This document shows positions 1 to 7,646 of a stretch of DNA of 32,096 nt, in pieces. A program made the translations under genes and the position numbers. Within the stretch, counting starts at the first letter, position 1. Each line of letters opens with the position of its first letter. The stretch comes from Clostridia bacterium. GTDB taxonomy: Bacteria; Bacillota; Clostridia; TANB77; CAG-508. The notes below the pieces were generated by a model, which saw only the letters and a program-made list of their open reading frames with translations, was not told the DNA's origin and ran no database searches. The DNA lies in assembly GCA_900758165.1 (NCBI GenBank), contig CAAEQN010000138.1:1-32096 (forward strand). The letters run 5' to 3'.

Positions 1-59
1 ACTAACACTACTAATACAATTATACCTAATACTGCAAATAATACATTTTTATTTTTCAT
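1..59 (-). CDS. N-terminus of a membrane or secreted protein (partial)
   Basis: An ATG at 59-57 follows GGAGG with a 7-base spacer. The 19 visible codons start MKNKN and continue as an unbroken hydrophobic stretch rich in Val, Leu and Ile, so they form a signal peptide or first membrane helix. The rest lies outside the window and the family cannot be told. It is downstream of the yjbR-like gene on the same strand and may share its transcript. Confidence 0.6.
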   Translation of the reverse strand, partial: MKNKNVLFAVLGIIVLVVL

Positions 60-100
60 ACCCATTCCTCCAATCATTTCAACAAATTACTATTTTCTTT

Positions 101-427
101 TTACTTTGTTAATTTATAACTTTCTTTTATCAATTCTTTTACTAACACCTTGTCCACTTTTCCGTCAATAATAATTGTATTCCAATGTTCCTTATTCATG
201 TGATAAGCAGGTATTATATAATCATAAGTATTTCTTAATATATCAGAATAATTCGGATCTGTTTTTACATTAAGATATAACTTATTATTAACATTCATAA
301 TTAGTGCAAACCACTTTTTATTTTTACAATGTTTCATTGTTACTGATTCAAAATCATCTGGGAATGGACAATCTTTAAATGTATCTTCTAATGTTAAACA
401 ATATTTAATTATTTCTTCTTTATCCAT
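101..427 (-). CDS. MmcQ/YjbR family protein
   Basis: This is a 108-residue protein of the MmcQ/YjbR family (CyaY-like fold, often annotated as DNA-binding; cellular role not well established). The family signature is clear: a W-F-A-L-I strand near residue 40, then L-N-V-K-T-D-P near 52-58, and A-Y-H-M-N-K-E-H-W-N-T near 75-85. Length is typical of the single-domain members. ATG is preceded by AAGGA at 7 bases. It starts 9 bases after the stop of the 58-residue gene, so the two are probably co-transcribed from the promoter at 654-682. It is an ordinary chromosomal gene outside the mobile element. I am confident of the family and make no claim about function. Confidence 0.9.
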   Translation of the reverse strand: MDKEEIIKYCLTLEDTFKDCPFPDDFESVTMKHCKNKKWFALIMNVNNKLYLNVKTDPNYSDILRNTYDYIIPAYHMNKEHWNTIIIDGKVDKVLVKELIKESYKLTK

Positions 428-436
428 ATCTAATCC

Positions 437-613
437 TTATAATAAACTACTAAATTTTTTACTATATTTATCAATATCTTTTGTACTTTGACTAACAATA
501 TAATCTGTTATCTTAATTTTTAATCTTTCAACTTCATCATTTGTATAATTTTTATTTTCTACATTTATTCCTGCTTCATTAAATAATTGAATATCTTTAT
601 TTGAAAATTGCAT
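437..613 (-). CDS. small conserved-looking protein, 58 aa
   Basis: A 58-codon reading frame starts at ATG 613-611 (AGAGGT 8 bases upstream) and ends with TAA at 439-437. The product starts MQFSNKDIQLF and is charged and helical-looking, with no membrane segment or cysteine. It lies between a good sigma-A promoter (654-682) and the yjbR-like gene, with both spacing and ribosome binding site as expected for the first gene of a two-gene operon. I do not recognise a named family. The clean start signals and operon position make it a real gene in my judgement. Confidence 0.7.
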   Translation of the reverse strand: MQFSNKDIQLFNEAGINVENKNYTNDEVERLKIKITDYIVSQSTKDIDKYSKKFSSLL

Positions 614-653
614 TGTTTGTTACCTCTTCTATTTTTTTACATAAGTTTACTTT

Positions 654-682
654 TTTATATCACAAAAACATATAATTATCAA
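654..682 (-). promoter_or_regulatory. sigma-A promoter for the 58-aa/yjbR operon
   Basis: On the minus strand: TTGATA (682-677), 17-base spacer, TATAAA (659-654). The start codon at 613 is about 35 bases below the predicted transcription start. Confidence 0.65.
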
Positions 683-738
683 CTATCGTTACATTTTTCA
701 TATAAGATATTTTTATTTAAAAACTAAAAATTTTCATT

Positions 739-772
739 AAAAAATAAGTGGTTTTCTTACCACTTATTTTTT
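739..772 (-). terminator. bidirectional intrinsic terminator
   Basis: An inverted repeat (AATAAGTGGT / ACCACTTATT) with a short loop is flanked by A-runs on one side and T-runs on the other, so it can work on both strands. It lies 32 bases below the stop of the gene at 804-1142 and marks the low-coordinate edge of the mobile-element genes. Confidence 0.75.
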
Positions 773-803
773 AATAACACTCTCATTACAATAATGTCCT
801 AGT

Positions 804-1142
804 TTAATAACTTTTTTCTCTAAATAATATACCTATAACATCTTGGATTCCTGACTCATAATATAACTTACAATCAAAACTTTGAATCCTTGATCTATTT
901 TCTAATAACTTATCTATCATATCAAGTATTTTTTCTTTTTGCATTGAATCAATATTTGATATTGCTTGAATTTCCGCAATTACATCATCATGTGTTATAT
1001 CTTTTAAATTATTTTCTTTTATGAAGCTTTCTCTTACTTCTAATTTTCTTTCAATTTCACTTTCTCTAATATCAAATAATTTTTCAAAGATATCATTTTT
1101 AATTGAATTTCCATCTTGATCAATAATGACAAGTCTTCTCAT
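804..1142 (-). CDS. 112-aa accessory protein, unknown
   Basis: ATG at 1142 is chosen over GTG at 1145 because GGAGG lies 7 bases before it. The protein starts MRRLVIIDQDGNSIKN (a beta strand and turn), is rich in Glu, Lys and Ile, and has a helical middle; there is no membrane segment, helix-turn-helix or cysteine that I can point to. Its promoter (1175-1203) is a near copy of the recombinase promoter (2076-2104), so it is probably regulated together with the recombinase. A regulator or a recombination directionality factor would fit such a position, but the sequence does not show this. It is followed by the terminator at 739-772. Confidence 0.6.
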   Translation of the reverse strand: MRRLVIIDQDGNSIKNDIFEKLFDIRESEIERKLEVRESFIKENNLKDITHDDVIAEIQAISNIDSMQKEKILDMIDKLLENRSRIQSFDCKLYYESGIQDVIGILFREKSY

Positions 1143-1174
1143 CACAACTCCTCCTCTCTCTTAAGTTGTATGTG

Positions 1175-1203
1175 ATGTTAACTCTGTTTAAAGTTCTTGT
1201 CAA
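1175..1203 (-). promoter_or_regulatory. promoter with element-specific operator, copy 1
   Basis: TTGACA (1203-1198), 17-base spacer, TAACAT (1180-1175). The spacer ends TTTAAACAGAGT and is shared with the promoter at 2076-2104 over about 25 bases, including the -10 and the bases just after it (CACATA). Transcription would start about 25 bases before the 112-aa gene. Confidence 0.7.
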
Positions 1204-1212
1204 CTTATTTCA

Positions 1213-2007
1213 TCAATCTTTTTTTATTATAATTGTTTCTAATTCTTTGCATACTTTATTACATTCTAAATATAATTCAATACACTCTTTAATCCTCTTT
1301 GGTACTTCCTTATTTTCTAGTATTTTCTTATAATTTTCTATCGAAAACAATTCATCTATTTTTTCATCTTCCATTTCTGAGTAATCTTCTATATTATAAA
1401 AATCTGCAAATAAATCACAAAGTTCATCATAATAAAAATCACTTAGTTTTAGTAAATCATATTTATATTGACTATTCATTGCATTATGCATATCTATTTT
1501 TGTTTTTATTTTTCTCCAAATAAATGCATTGTTCAAGAAGTTAAGTATTTCGCCATTTATCTTTGATTCTATTGGATTTTCAAACGAATCATTAAGATTT
1601 ATTTTATTATTTAAATATTTTTCAAAATATTCATTTTCTTTCTTTAATACTGCTAAGTATTTATCTATTACTGGACTACTTTCATATTCAAAGACAACAC
1701 TATGTAAGACTGCATATTTATCAATATCATTTATAATATTATCAAATTTTTCTTTATTATACTCTGCTCTATATATTCTATTTGGATGATAAACTAATAA
1801 ATCAGTAAATTCTCCTTTATGTATTCTATCAATCATATCTTCAAATTCTTTTCTTTTTCCATCGACAGAGCCAATTTCTTCAAACAAAATATAATCCTTT
1901 ATACCAAGAGCTTTTTGACAATATTCTATCAGTATATTTCTTATTTTTTCTAATTGTGTTTTATTTTCAACACTAATTCTATTATAAATTGCACATTTTC
2001 TATCCAT
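1213..2007 (-). CDS. divergent small serine recombinase
   Basis: The first 100 residues match the resolvase/invertase catalytic domain: CAIYNRIS near residues 5-12 gives the Arg and the nucleophilic Ser, followed by F-E-E-I-G-S-V-D-G-K-R-K-E-F and then V-Y-H-P-N-R-I-Y-R-A. In gamma-delta resolvase terms the usual Asp-Arg-Leu-x-x-Arg is Asn-Arg-Ile-x-x-Arg, so both arginines are kept while the Asp is Asn. The remaining 160 residues are acidic and helical, without the zinc ribbon or recombinase domain of large serine integrases, so at 264 aa it is shorter than those enzymes. GGAGG precedes ATG by 5 bases. It may be the element's own integrase, a resolvase, or a regulator derived from one; strand exchange activity is uncertain because of the changed Asp. 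Confidence 0.7.
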   Translation of the reverse strand: MDRKCAIYNRISVENKTQLEKIRNILIEYCQKALGIKDYILFEEIGSVDGKRKEFEDMIDRIHKGEFTDLLVYHPNRIYRAEYNKEKFDNIINDIDKYAVLHSVVFEYESSPVIDKYLAVLKKENEYFEKYLNNKINLNDSFENPIESKINGEILNFLNNAFIWRKIKTKIDMHNAMNSQYKYDLLKLSDFYYDELCDLFADFYNIEDYSEMEDEKIDELFSIENYKKILENKEVPKRIKECIELYLECNKVCKELETIIIKKD

Positions 2008-2075
2008 GTTCTCCTCCTAATCGTATCCCTAGAATTTTTTAATAAATTTGATAACATCTCGTTATATTATATGTG

Positions 2076-2104
2076 ATATTAACTCTGTTTAAACCAATTG
2101 TCAA
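2076..2104 (-). promoter_or_regulatory. promoter with element-specific operator, copy 2
   Basis: TTGACA (2104-2099), 17-base spacer ending TTTAAACAGAGT, TAATAT (2081-2076). The leader to the recombinase is about 60 bases and holds a small inverted repeat (ATAAC/GTTAT) near 2052-2066. Confidence 0.75.
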
Positions 2105-2163
2105 CTTATCTTCACAAATTTATAAAAATTTGAAACCCTGAAATCCTTGAACGAGTAAAATGA

Positions 2164-2235
2164 TGTATTATCCCCTTATATTCAAAAAAATAATACACCA
2201 TAAACGAAACCCCTCATCCCATCACTTCGTTTATG
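2164..2235. other. tandem hairpins in the 2115-2528 non-coding stretch
   Basis: Between the recombinase promoter and the terminator at 2529 I see no credible gene in about 415 bases. It holds two adjacent inverted repeats: TGTATTAT/ATAATACA (2164-2171 and 2190-2197, 18-base loop) and CATAAACGAA/TTCGTTTATG (2199-2208 and 2226-2235, 17-base loop). Being next to the recombinase gene, this could be part of an attachment or recombination site, or a structured leader; the sequence alone does not decide. Confidence 0.4.
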
Positions 2236-2528
2236 ATAATCTAGTATGTAAATAATAATATTTACCACAAATGCTGTTATATAAAATAACATTGTCCATC
2301 CTTGCCCAAACTTTTTACACTTGTGTATCCCTCTTACAAGTTTTGCCTCCTGAAACTCTTTAGTTATTGTGAGTATGTGTTACAAAATCTCACTGACGCA
2401 TTTCTTACAAATAGATTTTTTGTAATCATACGAATGGATTTTATAGCATCGCCTCCACCAGAGCTATCACTTTTTTATTTTACAACGAGTTTATGGCATC
2501 TCTCGTTCTCTTATTCTTTTTTAGTAAA

Positions 2529-2560
2529 TAAAAAACTCTAGCCGTTTTATAAGCTAGAGC
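2529..2560 (-). terminator. intrinsic terminator of the long element operon
   Basis: Minus-strand stem CTCTAGC/GCTAGAG followed by six T residues, 12 bases after the stop codon at 2572. It ends the run of genes coming from higher coordinates. Confidence 0.8.
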
Positions 2561-2571
2561 CTTTATTTTTA

Positions 2572-3204
2572 TTATTCAAATTCTTCCTCTTCAATTTTTT
2601 TTAGTGATTCATTATTCTTTTGTTTTACAATTTCGATTAATCCTTTTTCTAATTCTTGGAAATTTTTATAAGTTACAAATACATTTATATTATCAATATA
2701 CTTTTCTGTAAATCCTGTTTCTATAATACTTTTTTTCAGAAAATTTGCTAAAATTTCTTTATCTGTATCTTTTAAATTTTTAGTTTGAACATAGTTATTA
2801 ATTAAATTTCTTGTACTTATATAAGAATCTTCTATTATTCTTTTTCCCATATATCCAACAAATTCCGCCAATTCTATTCCCTGATAAGTTGGACTATCCA
2901 TTATTTCATTATATATAACATTTTTTTCGTCATCATAATAAAATGGACAATAATCAGTATAAAAAACCATATCTACATTAAATTCATCATCAATCACTAC
3001 ATCGGCTACTCTTTCATCTCGATATAATAATTGCAATATTTGATTTTTATATTTTTCTAACTTTATTTCATTAGTGTTATAATCTCTTAGATTCACTATT
3101 GTATTAAATTCGGTACAACTTTTTATTCCATCTTCTACAATTTTATTTTCGTAGTATCTTAACATTTCATCTTTATTCATTTTTATTGAAAATTTTTCTT
3201 CCAT
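2572..3204 (-). CDS. acidic accessory protein ending EEEEFE
   Basis: A 210-residue soluble protein, last gene of the operon. ATG is preceded by AAAGGG. I do not recognise a family. It has mixed alpha/beta character with a Tyr/Asp-rich patch near residues 80-95, no membrane segment, and an acidic tail ending E-E-E-E-F-E. That tail is shared with six other unrelated proteins in the element (see the finding on C-termini), and here no gene follows, so the tail is not explained by overlap with a downstream start. It lies 24 bases after the ArdC-like gene and is probably co-transcribed with it. Function unknown; a host-takeover or antirestriction role is possible only from neighbourhood. Confidence 0.6.
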   Translation of the reverse strand: MEEKFSIKMNKDEMLRYYENKIVEDGIKSCTEFNTIVNLRDYNTNEIKLEKYKNQILQLLYRDERVADVVIDDEFNVDMVFYTDYCPFYYDDEKNVIYNEIMDSPTYQGIELAEFVGYMGKRIIEDSYISTRNLINNYVQTKNLKDTDKEILANFLKKSIIETGFTEKYIDNINVFVTYKNFQELEKGLIEIVKQKNNESLKKIEEEEFE

Positions 3205-3228
3205 AATACCCTTTCTTGAATGAATTCC

Positions 3229-3975
3229 TTATTCCATTTCTTCTTCATCTTCTTTTTGATGTTCTATTCTATATATTTTTTCTTGTGCCTCAAAATCTTT
3301 AACAAAGTAATTAACAAATTTTTGCATATATTTTAAACTTTCCTTTAAACTTCTATTTTCTTTCTCTACTCCCCATTTGCATACCTCTGTTAAATTGTAA
3401 TTTCTTGTATTAATCCCCAATTTCTTTGCTACTGCAAAAATTGTTGCAATAACTTCTGCTTGTCTTTGACTTGCATATCTGTCAATATCAAAATATGATA
3501 TATTTAAACTTCTTGTATTATTACTTATATCATTTACAATTGATTCAATATTTTCCATTTGATTATTAGGATCATAATATAGATTTCTTTTCTCACACAT
3601 TCCTTTTAAAATTACATCTACATATTCCTTTTTATATTCTTTCTGTTTTTTTATATCATTTGTTTGTGATATATCATAAACTTCCACCACTTTAAATTTA
3701 ACATCATTATTTATTTTTATTCTTTTTATTATTTCAAGTGGTTTTTCATCATCTTTGATTTTATATTTATATTTTTGATATTCTTCTTTGGTTGCTACAA
3801 ATGATACATTCTCTTTTTGTGATTTCAATAGCAAAATATTATTATAACTTGTATTATACATTTTGGCTAATGTTTTTAAAAAATCTCTCATTTTATTTGG
3901 ATTTTCAAATATTTCCTTTGCTATTTTATCTGTACTGTTTATTAATTCTTGTACTTTCTCATCTATATTAATCAC
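3229..3975 (-). CDS. ArdC N-terminal-like protein
   Basis: A 248-residue protein whose first 100 residues resemble the ArdC N-terminal domain (the single-strand DNA-binding part of antirestriction proteins and of LtrC-like element proteins): helix with N-P-N-K-M-R-D-F-L, then Y-N-T-S-Y-N-N-I-L-L-L, then a strand with V-A-T-K-E-E-Y-Q-K and a lysine-rich loop. The C-terminal metallopeptidase domain of full ArdC is absent. Family members help incoming ssDNA or block restriction after conjugation, which fits the setting; this is inference. The start is uncertain: GTG at 3975 has only weak upstream AAGAAG pairing. The end, E-D-E-E-E-M-E, is a variant of the shared acidic C-terminus. Confidence 0.6.
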   Translation of the reverse strand: MINIDEKVQELINSTDKIAKEIFENPNKMRDFLKTLAKMYNTSYNNILLLKSQKENVSFVATKEEYQKYKYKIKDDEKPLEIIKRIKINNDVKFKVVEVYDISQTNDIKKQKEYKKEYVDVILKGMCEKRNLYYDPNNQMENIESIVNDISNNTRSLNISYFDIDRYASQRQAEVIATIFAVAKKLGINTRNYNLTEVCKWGVEKENRSLKESLKYMQKFVNYFVKDFEAQEKIYRIEHQKEDEEEME

Positions 3976-4099
3976 CTTCTTTGTTTTCTTGATTTTTTCT
4001 TATTTTTTACATTATGAACTATTACAGAATAAATCTTTTTATATCCTGCATTTCCTTTTTTTATTTTCTTTACTATTACTTCTTTCAAAATTTCTCCTT

Positions 4100-4702
4100 T
4101 TATGCTTCTGCCTCATCTTCTTTTTCTAATGCATTTTTTTCATTTTCTTCTGTATTTCCCAACAGCTTATCAACATATTTTTCTATTGTCTGTGATAACT
4201 TTTTCATAATTTCACTACCTTCATATTGTTTAGCAATCTTATGAATTCTAGCCAAATCCTCTACATGAGTTGTTTTTACTATATCTTCTTTTTCTTGTAC
4301 ATTAGTCATTGTATTTTCAACATATAATTGTTTTCTTTGTTCTATATAATTATCTTTTTCTTTAATCGTATCTGCATATAATTTATTTTGAATATCAATT
4401 TTATTTTGAATGCTATCTTTTTCATTTCTTAATTCTGTAATTTTTGCATTTAATAAATCTACCTGTTTCAAATCATTTTTTGATGCAAATGCTATATAAA
4501 TTATTTTTTCTAATCTGTTCATTTTATCCGTTTTGGCTAATATTGTTCTTTTCTCTTCTTCTAATTTTTCTATGTTTTGTTGTTTATCAAATTTGCTATC
4601 TTCCATTTCTTTTTTTCTTGATTCCAACCCTGATAAGTCATAATTTGTCTTTTCAATTTTAGCATCTAACTCTTCCATTTGTTTTAATTTTGTATTTTTC
4701 AT
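4100..4702 (-). CDS. coiled-coil protein (DUF4315-like position)
   Basis: A 200-residue protein from ATG 4702 (AAGGA 8 bases upstream; a TTG at 4726 lies in the T-run of the preceding terminator and is less likely). The first 120 residues are heptad-rich Lys/Glu/Leu coiled coil, followed by a linker and a second amphipathic helix near 165-185; the end is acidic (E-K-E-D-E-A-E-A). There is no membrane segment. Coiled-coil proteins lie next to the Cna-B adhesin in many CD1107-type elements, but I do not see enough to name a family. It directly follows the terminator at 4725-4752, so it is expressed by read-through or from an unseen promoter. Confidence 0.6.
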   Translation of the reverse strand: MKNTKLKQMEELDAKIEKTNYDLSGLESRKKEMEDSKFDKQQNIEKLEEEKRTILAKTDKMNRLEKIIYIAFASKNDLKQVDLLNAKITELRNEKDSIQNKIDIQNKLYADTIKEKDNYIEQRKQLYVENTMTNVQEKEDIVKTTHVEDLARIHKIAKQYEGSEIMKKLSQTIEKYVDKLLGNTEENEKNALEKEDEAEA

Positions 4703-4724
4703 TTTATCAATCCTTTCTTTTTTC

Positions 4725-4752
4725 AAAAAGGAGAGTTCTATTTGAACTCTCC
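4725..4752 (-). terminator. terminator after the Cna-B gene
   Basis: Minus-strand stem GGAGAGTTC/GAACTCTCC with a 5-base loop followed by five T residues, 11 bases after the adhesin stop codon and 23 bases before the next start. Confidence 0.8.
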
Positions 4753-4762
4753 AAAATATATT

Positions 4763-7342
4763 CTAACATCCTGTTCTTGGTAATTTTACTTCTAATTTTT
4801 TTTCATATACTTTTGTAGTGTGATCATCCTCATCAAATACATAATATGTTTTGTGATATCCTTCTACTTTTGTTTTGTTTGTAAATGTATCATCTTCTTT
4901 TACTGAAGCTTTAACTTTTACAAATAATTGTGGTTTTTCTACTGAATAAAATCCTACATCTACTTTTCCAAACTCTGCTTTAAATTCTGTTACATACTCA
5001 TCCGCTTCTAATTCTAAATTTGAAAAATCAATATAGTTATTTGTTTGTGTATTCAAATTATCTCTTAATAATCTATAATCATTTTTATTCGTTTTATAAT
5101 ATACGGCATAATTTAAATCTTGATTATATGTTCCAGTTACAAGTTTTGTAGCAGTTACATAGTCTGTTGGTAAATAATCATACCAAGTAAAATCTTTTAA
5201 TGGCACATTACCTGTATTTTTTATTGTAAAATCATATTTAATCTCTTGATTTGCTGTTGTCTGAATAATTCCATCTTTTTCAACATCTATATCTGGATTA
5301 TCAGGTTTATTGGTAATGTTTAATTCAACAATTTCACCATGTTTAACTATCTCTGCTGAATATTCATTTTCGTTTAATTGATACCATTCTCCTGATTCCC
5401 CTTCCAATTCTTTTATATATTTTTTGCCTTTTTCTAATTTACTTGTAATTGCAATTCCATCTGCTCCTGTTGTAATTTTCTCTATAAAGTTTTTGTTTTC
5501 ATCATATACTCCAAAAGATACATTTGGAATTGGTGTTCCTTTTTTATCTCCATTTATTTTGTTGTCTTCTTCTGATGTTTTTATTACTTTAATTTGTCCA
5601 TATATTTTTTGATTTTCAAATGTATAATTAACAATCTCATTTTCTTTTAATATGATTTTCTTCATTTCTGTATCTAATACATATTTTTCATTTGTTTTTG
5701 TTTCTCTTATATATAATTCAGGGTAATCTCTTACTGCATATCTTTTTGTATAACATTCTCCATTTTTATCTGTTTTTAATTTTTCTAAAACATTCCCATC
5801 TTTGTCTAAAACTTCAAGTTCAACATCTTTTAATTTTACTTCATGATTTTCCTTATCAACTTTTATAATTTTTATTTGTGATTTTTTTAATTCATTTTCT
5901 ACTGTTGTGTTAGTAGTTTCATTCCAATTAATTTTAATTTCAATTGGATTCTCATTAAGATTATACCATTTTCCTGTTTCTTCTTCAATTAATGACCAAT
6001 TTCCTGTTCTTAAACCTTTAATATGAATTTCACCATTTGCATCTGTTGTATAATGCCCTGTTACTTTTTGAAATTCGTGTGAATATAATGCGAATTTAAC
6101 TCCACCCAAAGTTATTTTTTTATTGTCACTATCTACTTTATATACACTTAAATCTCCTCTTTTGTGTTCATTTCCAATTGTTAATTCTTTATATGTATCA
6201 TAGTCCAAAAGAATTTCATTTTCTTTATCATCTAAAATATATTCAGATTTTGTTGCTATTTCTGTGGCAATTACTTTTCCTTGTCTTAATTTATTTAGTT
6301 CAATACAACCTTGTGCATTTGTTTTATAATTCCCGATATTTTGTCCATCACTATATCTAAAATTAAATTCTACTCCTTCTATTGATTTTTTAGTTTCGTT
6401 ATCTATTTTTATAACTTTAATTTTTGATTTATATGCATCTACTGATAGAGTTGCCTCACCACCTGCTGTGTAATATGCATCATAAGTTAATGCATAATTT
6501 TGCCAATTAGAATTTGGACTTTGTCCAAAAAATACTGGATAGCTTTTAACTTTACCATTTAGTGATATTTTTCCATCAAAATTATCTAAAATTTTGTCTT
6601 TAGGAACTACAACTTTAAAATGTTCATTGCCATTAAATGTAGTTTTAGCATTACCACTTAAATCGGCAATATAACTTCCTTCTGGAAAATTACTAATTGA
6701 TGTAACTATATAATTAGATACATTTACATTACTTGTAACACTATACTCTTGTGAATAATAGTTACTTCCATCTGCTTTAAAGCTTCCTATTTTATTTGCA
6801 TTTAGTACACTGTTTACTGATGGTGTTTCTGATCCATATCTTGCTTGATTTACAATGTTTTTTATTGCATTAAATATTTTTGTTCCTCTTGCATCTCCAC
6901 CACGATAAAAACTATCTACATCTCTGTTATATATAACTGAATATACTGCTTGTTTTGTTGCTACAAATGCATCTTGATCATTTTCTACTCCAAGTTCTGA
7001 TGCACTTTTATATGGAAATCCATTTACTATTGCTCTCCACACTTGAACATCTGATAATATTTCTGTTACATTTACACTATAATTTTGTTCTTCTCCAACA
7101 CCATGTTTATCAACATTTAAGCAATATGCATAATGTAATACCCCATTATTTCTATATCCAACCATTGTTGTAATAACATAACTCCATATTCCTGATGTAG
7201 TTTTAAATTGTAAATGTTGACCACAATCTCCTAAATTTTCTACATATGCAGAATTAACTTCAAAAGCATTTGCAATGCCTGACATTGAATTTACTAATAT
7301 TAAAATTAGTAATATTATACTAACTAATTTTTTTAATTTCAT
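4763..7342 (-). CDS. thioester/Cna-B surface adhesin ending in LPRTGC
   Basis: An 859-residue secreted adhesin. Residues 1-26 are a signal peptide (K-L-K-K then a Leu/Ile core, A-N-A cleavage site). Residues 40-170 look like a thioester domain: Cys in Y-A-Y-C-L-N and Gln in A-T-K-Q-A-V-Y can form the Cys-Gln bond used to attach covalently to host surfaces. From about 305 there are four SpaA/Cna-B-type beta domains (K-V-I-K-I-D, S-V-Y-K-V-D, K-I-I-K-V-D, K-V-I-K-T-S openings with Glu near the ends, as in isopeptide-forming domains), then a DUF11-like domain near 690-840. The protein ends with LPRTGC, with no hydrophobic helix or basic tail behind the sorting motif. GGAGG precedes ATG. The neighbouring sortase is the expected partner. 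Confidence 0.88.
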   Translation of the reverse strand: MKLKKLVSIILLILILVNSMSGIANAFEVNSAYVENLGDCGQHLQFKTTSGIWSYVITTMVGYRNNGVLHYAYCLNVDKHGVGEEQNYSVNVTEILSDVQVWRAIVNGFPYKSASELGVENDQDAFVATKQAVYSVIYNRDVDSFYRGGDARGTKIFNAIKNIVNQARYGSETPSVNSVLNANKIGSFKADGSNYYSQEYSVTSNVNVSNYIVTSISNFPEGSYIADLSGNAKTTFNGNEHFKVVVPKDKILDNFDGKISLNGKVKSYPVFFGQSPNSNWQNYALTYDAYYTAGGEATLSVDAYKSKIKVIKIDNETKKSIEGVEFNFRYSDGQNIGNYKTNAQGCIELNKLRQGKVIATEIATKSEYILDDKENEILLDYDTYKELTIGNEHKRGDLSVYKVDSDNKKITLGGVKFALYSHEFQKVTGHYTTDANGEIHIKGLRTGNWSLIEEETGKWYNLNENPIEIKINWNETTNTTVENELKKSQIKIIKVDKENHEVKLKDVELEVLDKDGNVLEKLKTDKNGECYTKRYAVRDYPELYIRETKTNEKYVLDTEMKKIILKENEIVNYTFENQKIYGQIKVIKTSEEDNKINGDKKGTPIPNVSFGVYDENKNFIEKITTGADGIAITSKLEKGKKYIKELEGESGEWYQLNENEYSAEIVKHGEIVELNITNKPDNPDIDVEKDGIIQTTANQEIKYDFTIKNTGNVPLKDFTWYDYLPTDYVTATKLVTGTYNQDLNYAVYYKTNKNDYRLLRDNLNTQTNNYIDFSNLELEADEYVTEFKAEFGKVDVGFYSVEKPQLFVKVKASVKEDDTFTNKTKVEGYHKTYYVFDEDDHTTKVYEKKLEVKLPRTGC

Positions 7343-7355
7343 TTTCTACCTCCAT

Positions 7356-7380
7356 TAAAAAAACACCCTAAAAGGTGTTC
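7356..7380 (-). terminator. terminator just before the adhesin ribosome binding site
   Basis: Minus-strand stem AACACC/GGTGTT followed by seven T residues; the adhesin's GGAGG begins only a few bases after the T-run. Such a site would lower expression of the adhesin relative to upstream genes or act as an attenuator. Confidence 0.75.
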
Positions 7381-7389
7381 TATTATTTT

Positions 7390-7599
7390 TTATTTAATTT
7401 CATTTTCTACAACTACTTTATTTTCTCTTTCAATTATATTTTGTATTATTTTATCTCTATGTATATGTCTATATATTTGAATATAAGCTACTAAAAGCAC
7501 AAAAACTATGATGCAAACAAGATAAAATTTTGCTGCAAAATTTAGTTCCCATTTTGGCTTTATTTCGACTTTATAAACTTTGTCTTTCTCTTTTTTCAT
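7390..7599 (-). CDS. small single-span membrane protein
   Basis: A 69-residue protein from ATG 7599 (GAGG 11 bases upstream); a longer form from ATG 7644 lacks a ribosome binding site. It has a basic N-terminal 25 residues, one hydrophobic helix near residues 27-46 (F-Y-L-V-C-I-I-V-F-V-L-L-V-A-Y), then a charged C-terminal tail. It lies between sortase and adhesin genes and ends 10 bases before the terminator at 7356-7380. No family recognised; a structural or accessory role in surface display or conjugation is a guess from position. Confidence 0.5.
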   Translation of the reverse strand: MKKEKDKVYKVEIKPKWELNFAAKFYLVCIIVFVLLVAYIQIYRHIHRDKIIQNIIERENKVVVENEIK

Positions 7600-7646
7600 A
7601 TAAACCACATCCTCTTCCTTGTGCTTATTGTAACCCATTTTCATTT

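Noticed and set aside
2302..2541. Plus-strand reading frame of 79 codons in the non-coding stretch
   Set aside because: No ribosome binding site, composition like AT-rich antisense shadow frames, and it ends inside the terminator hairpin.
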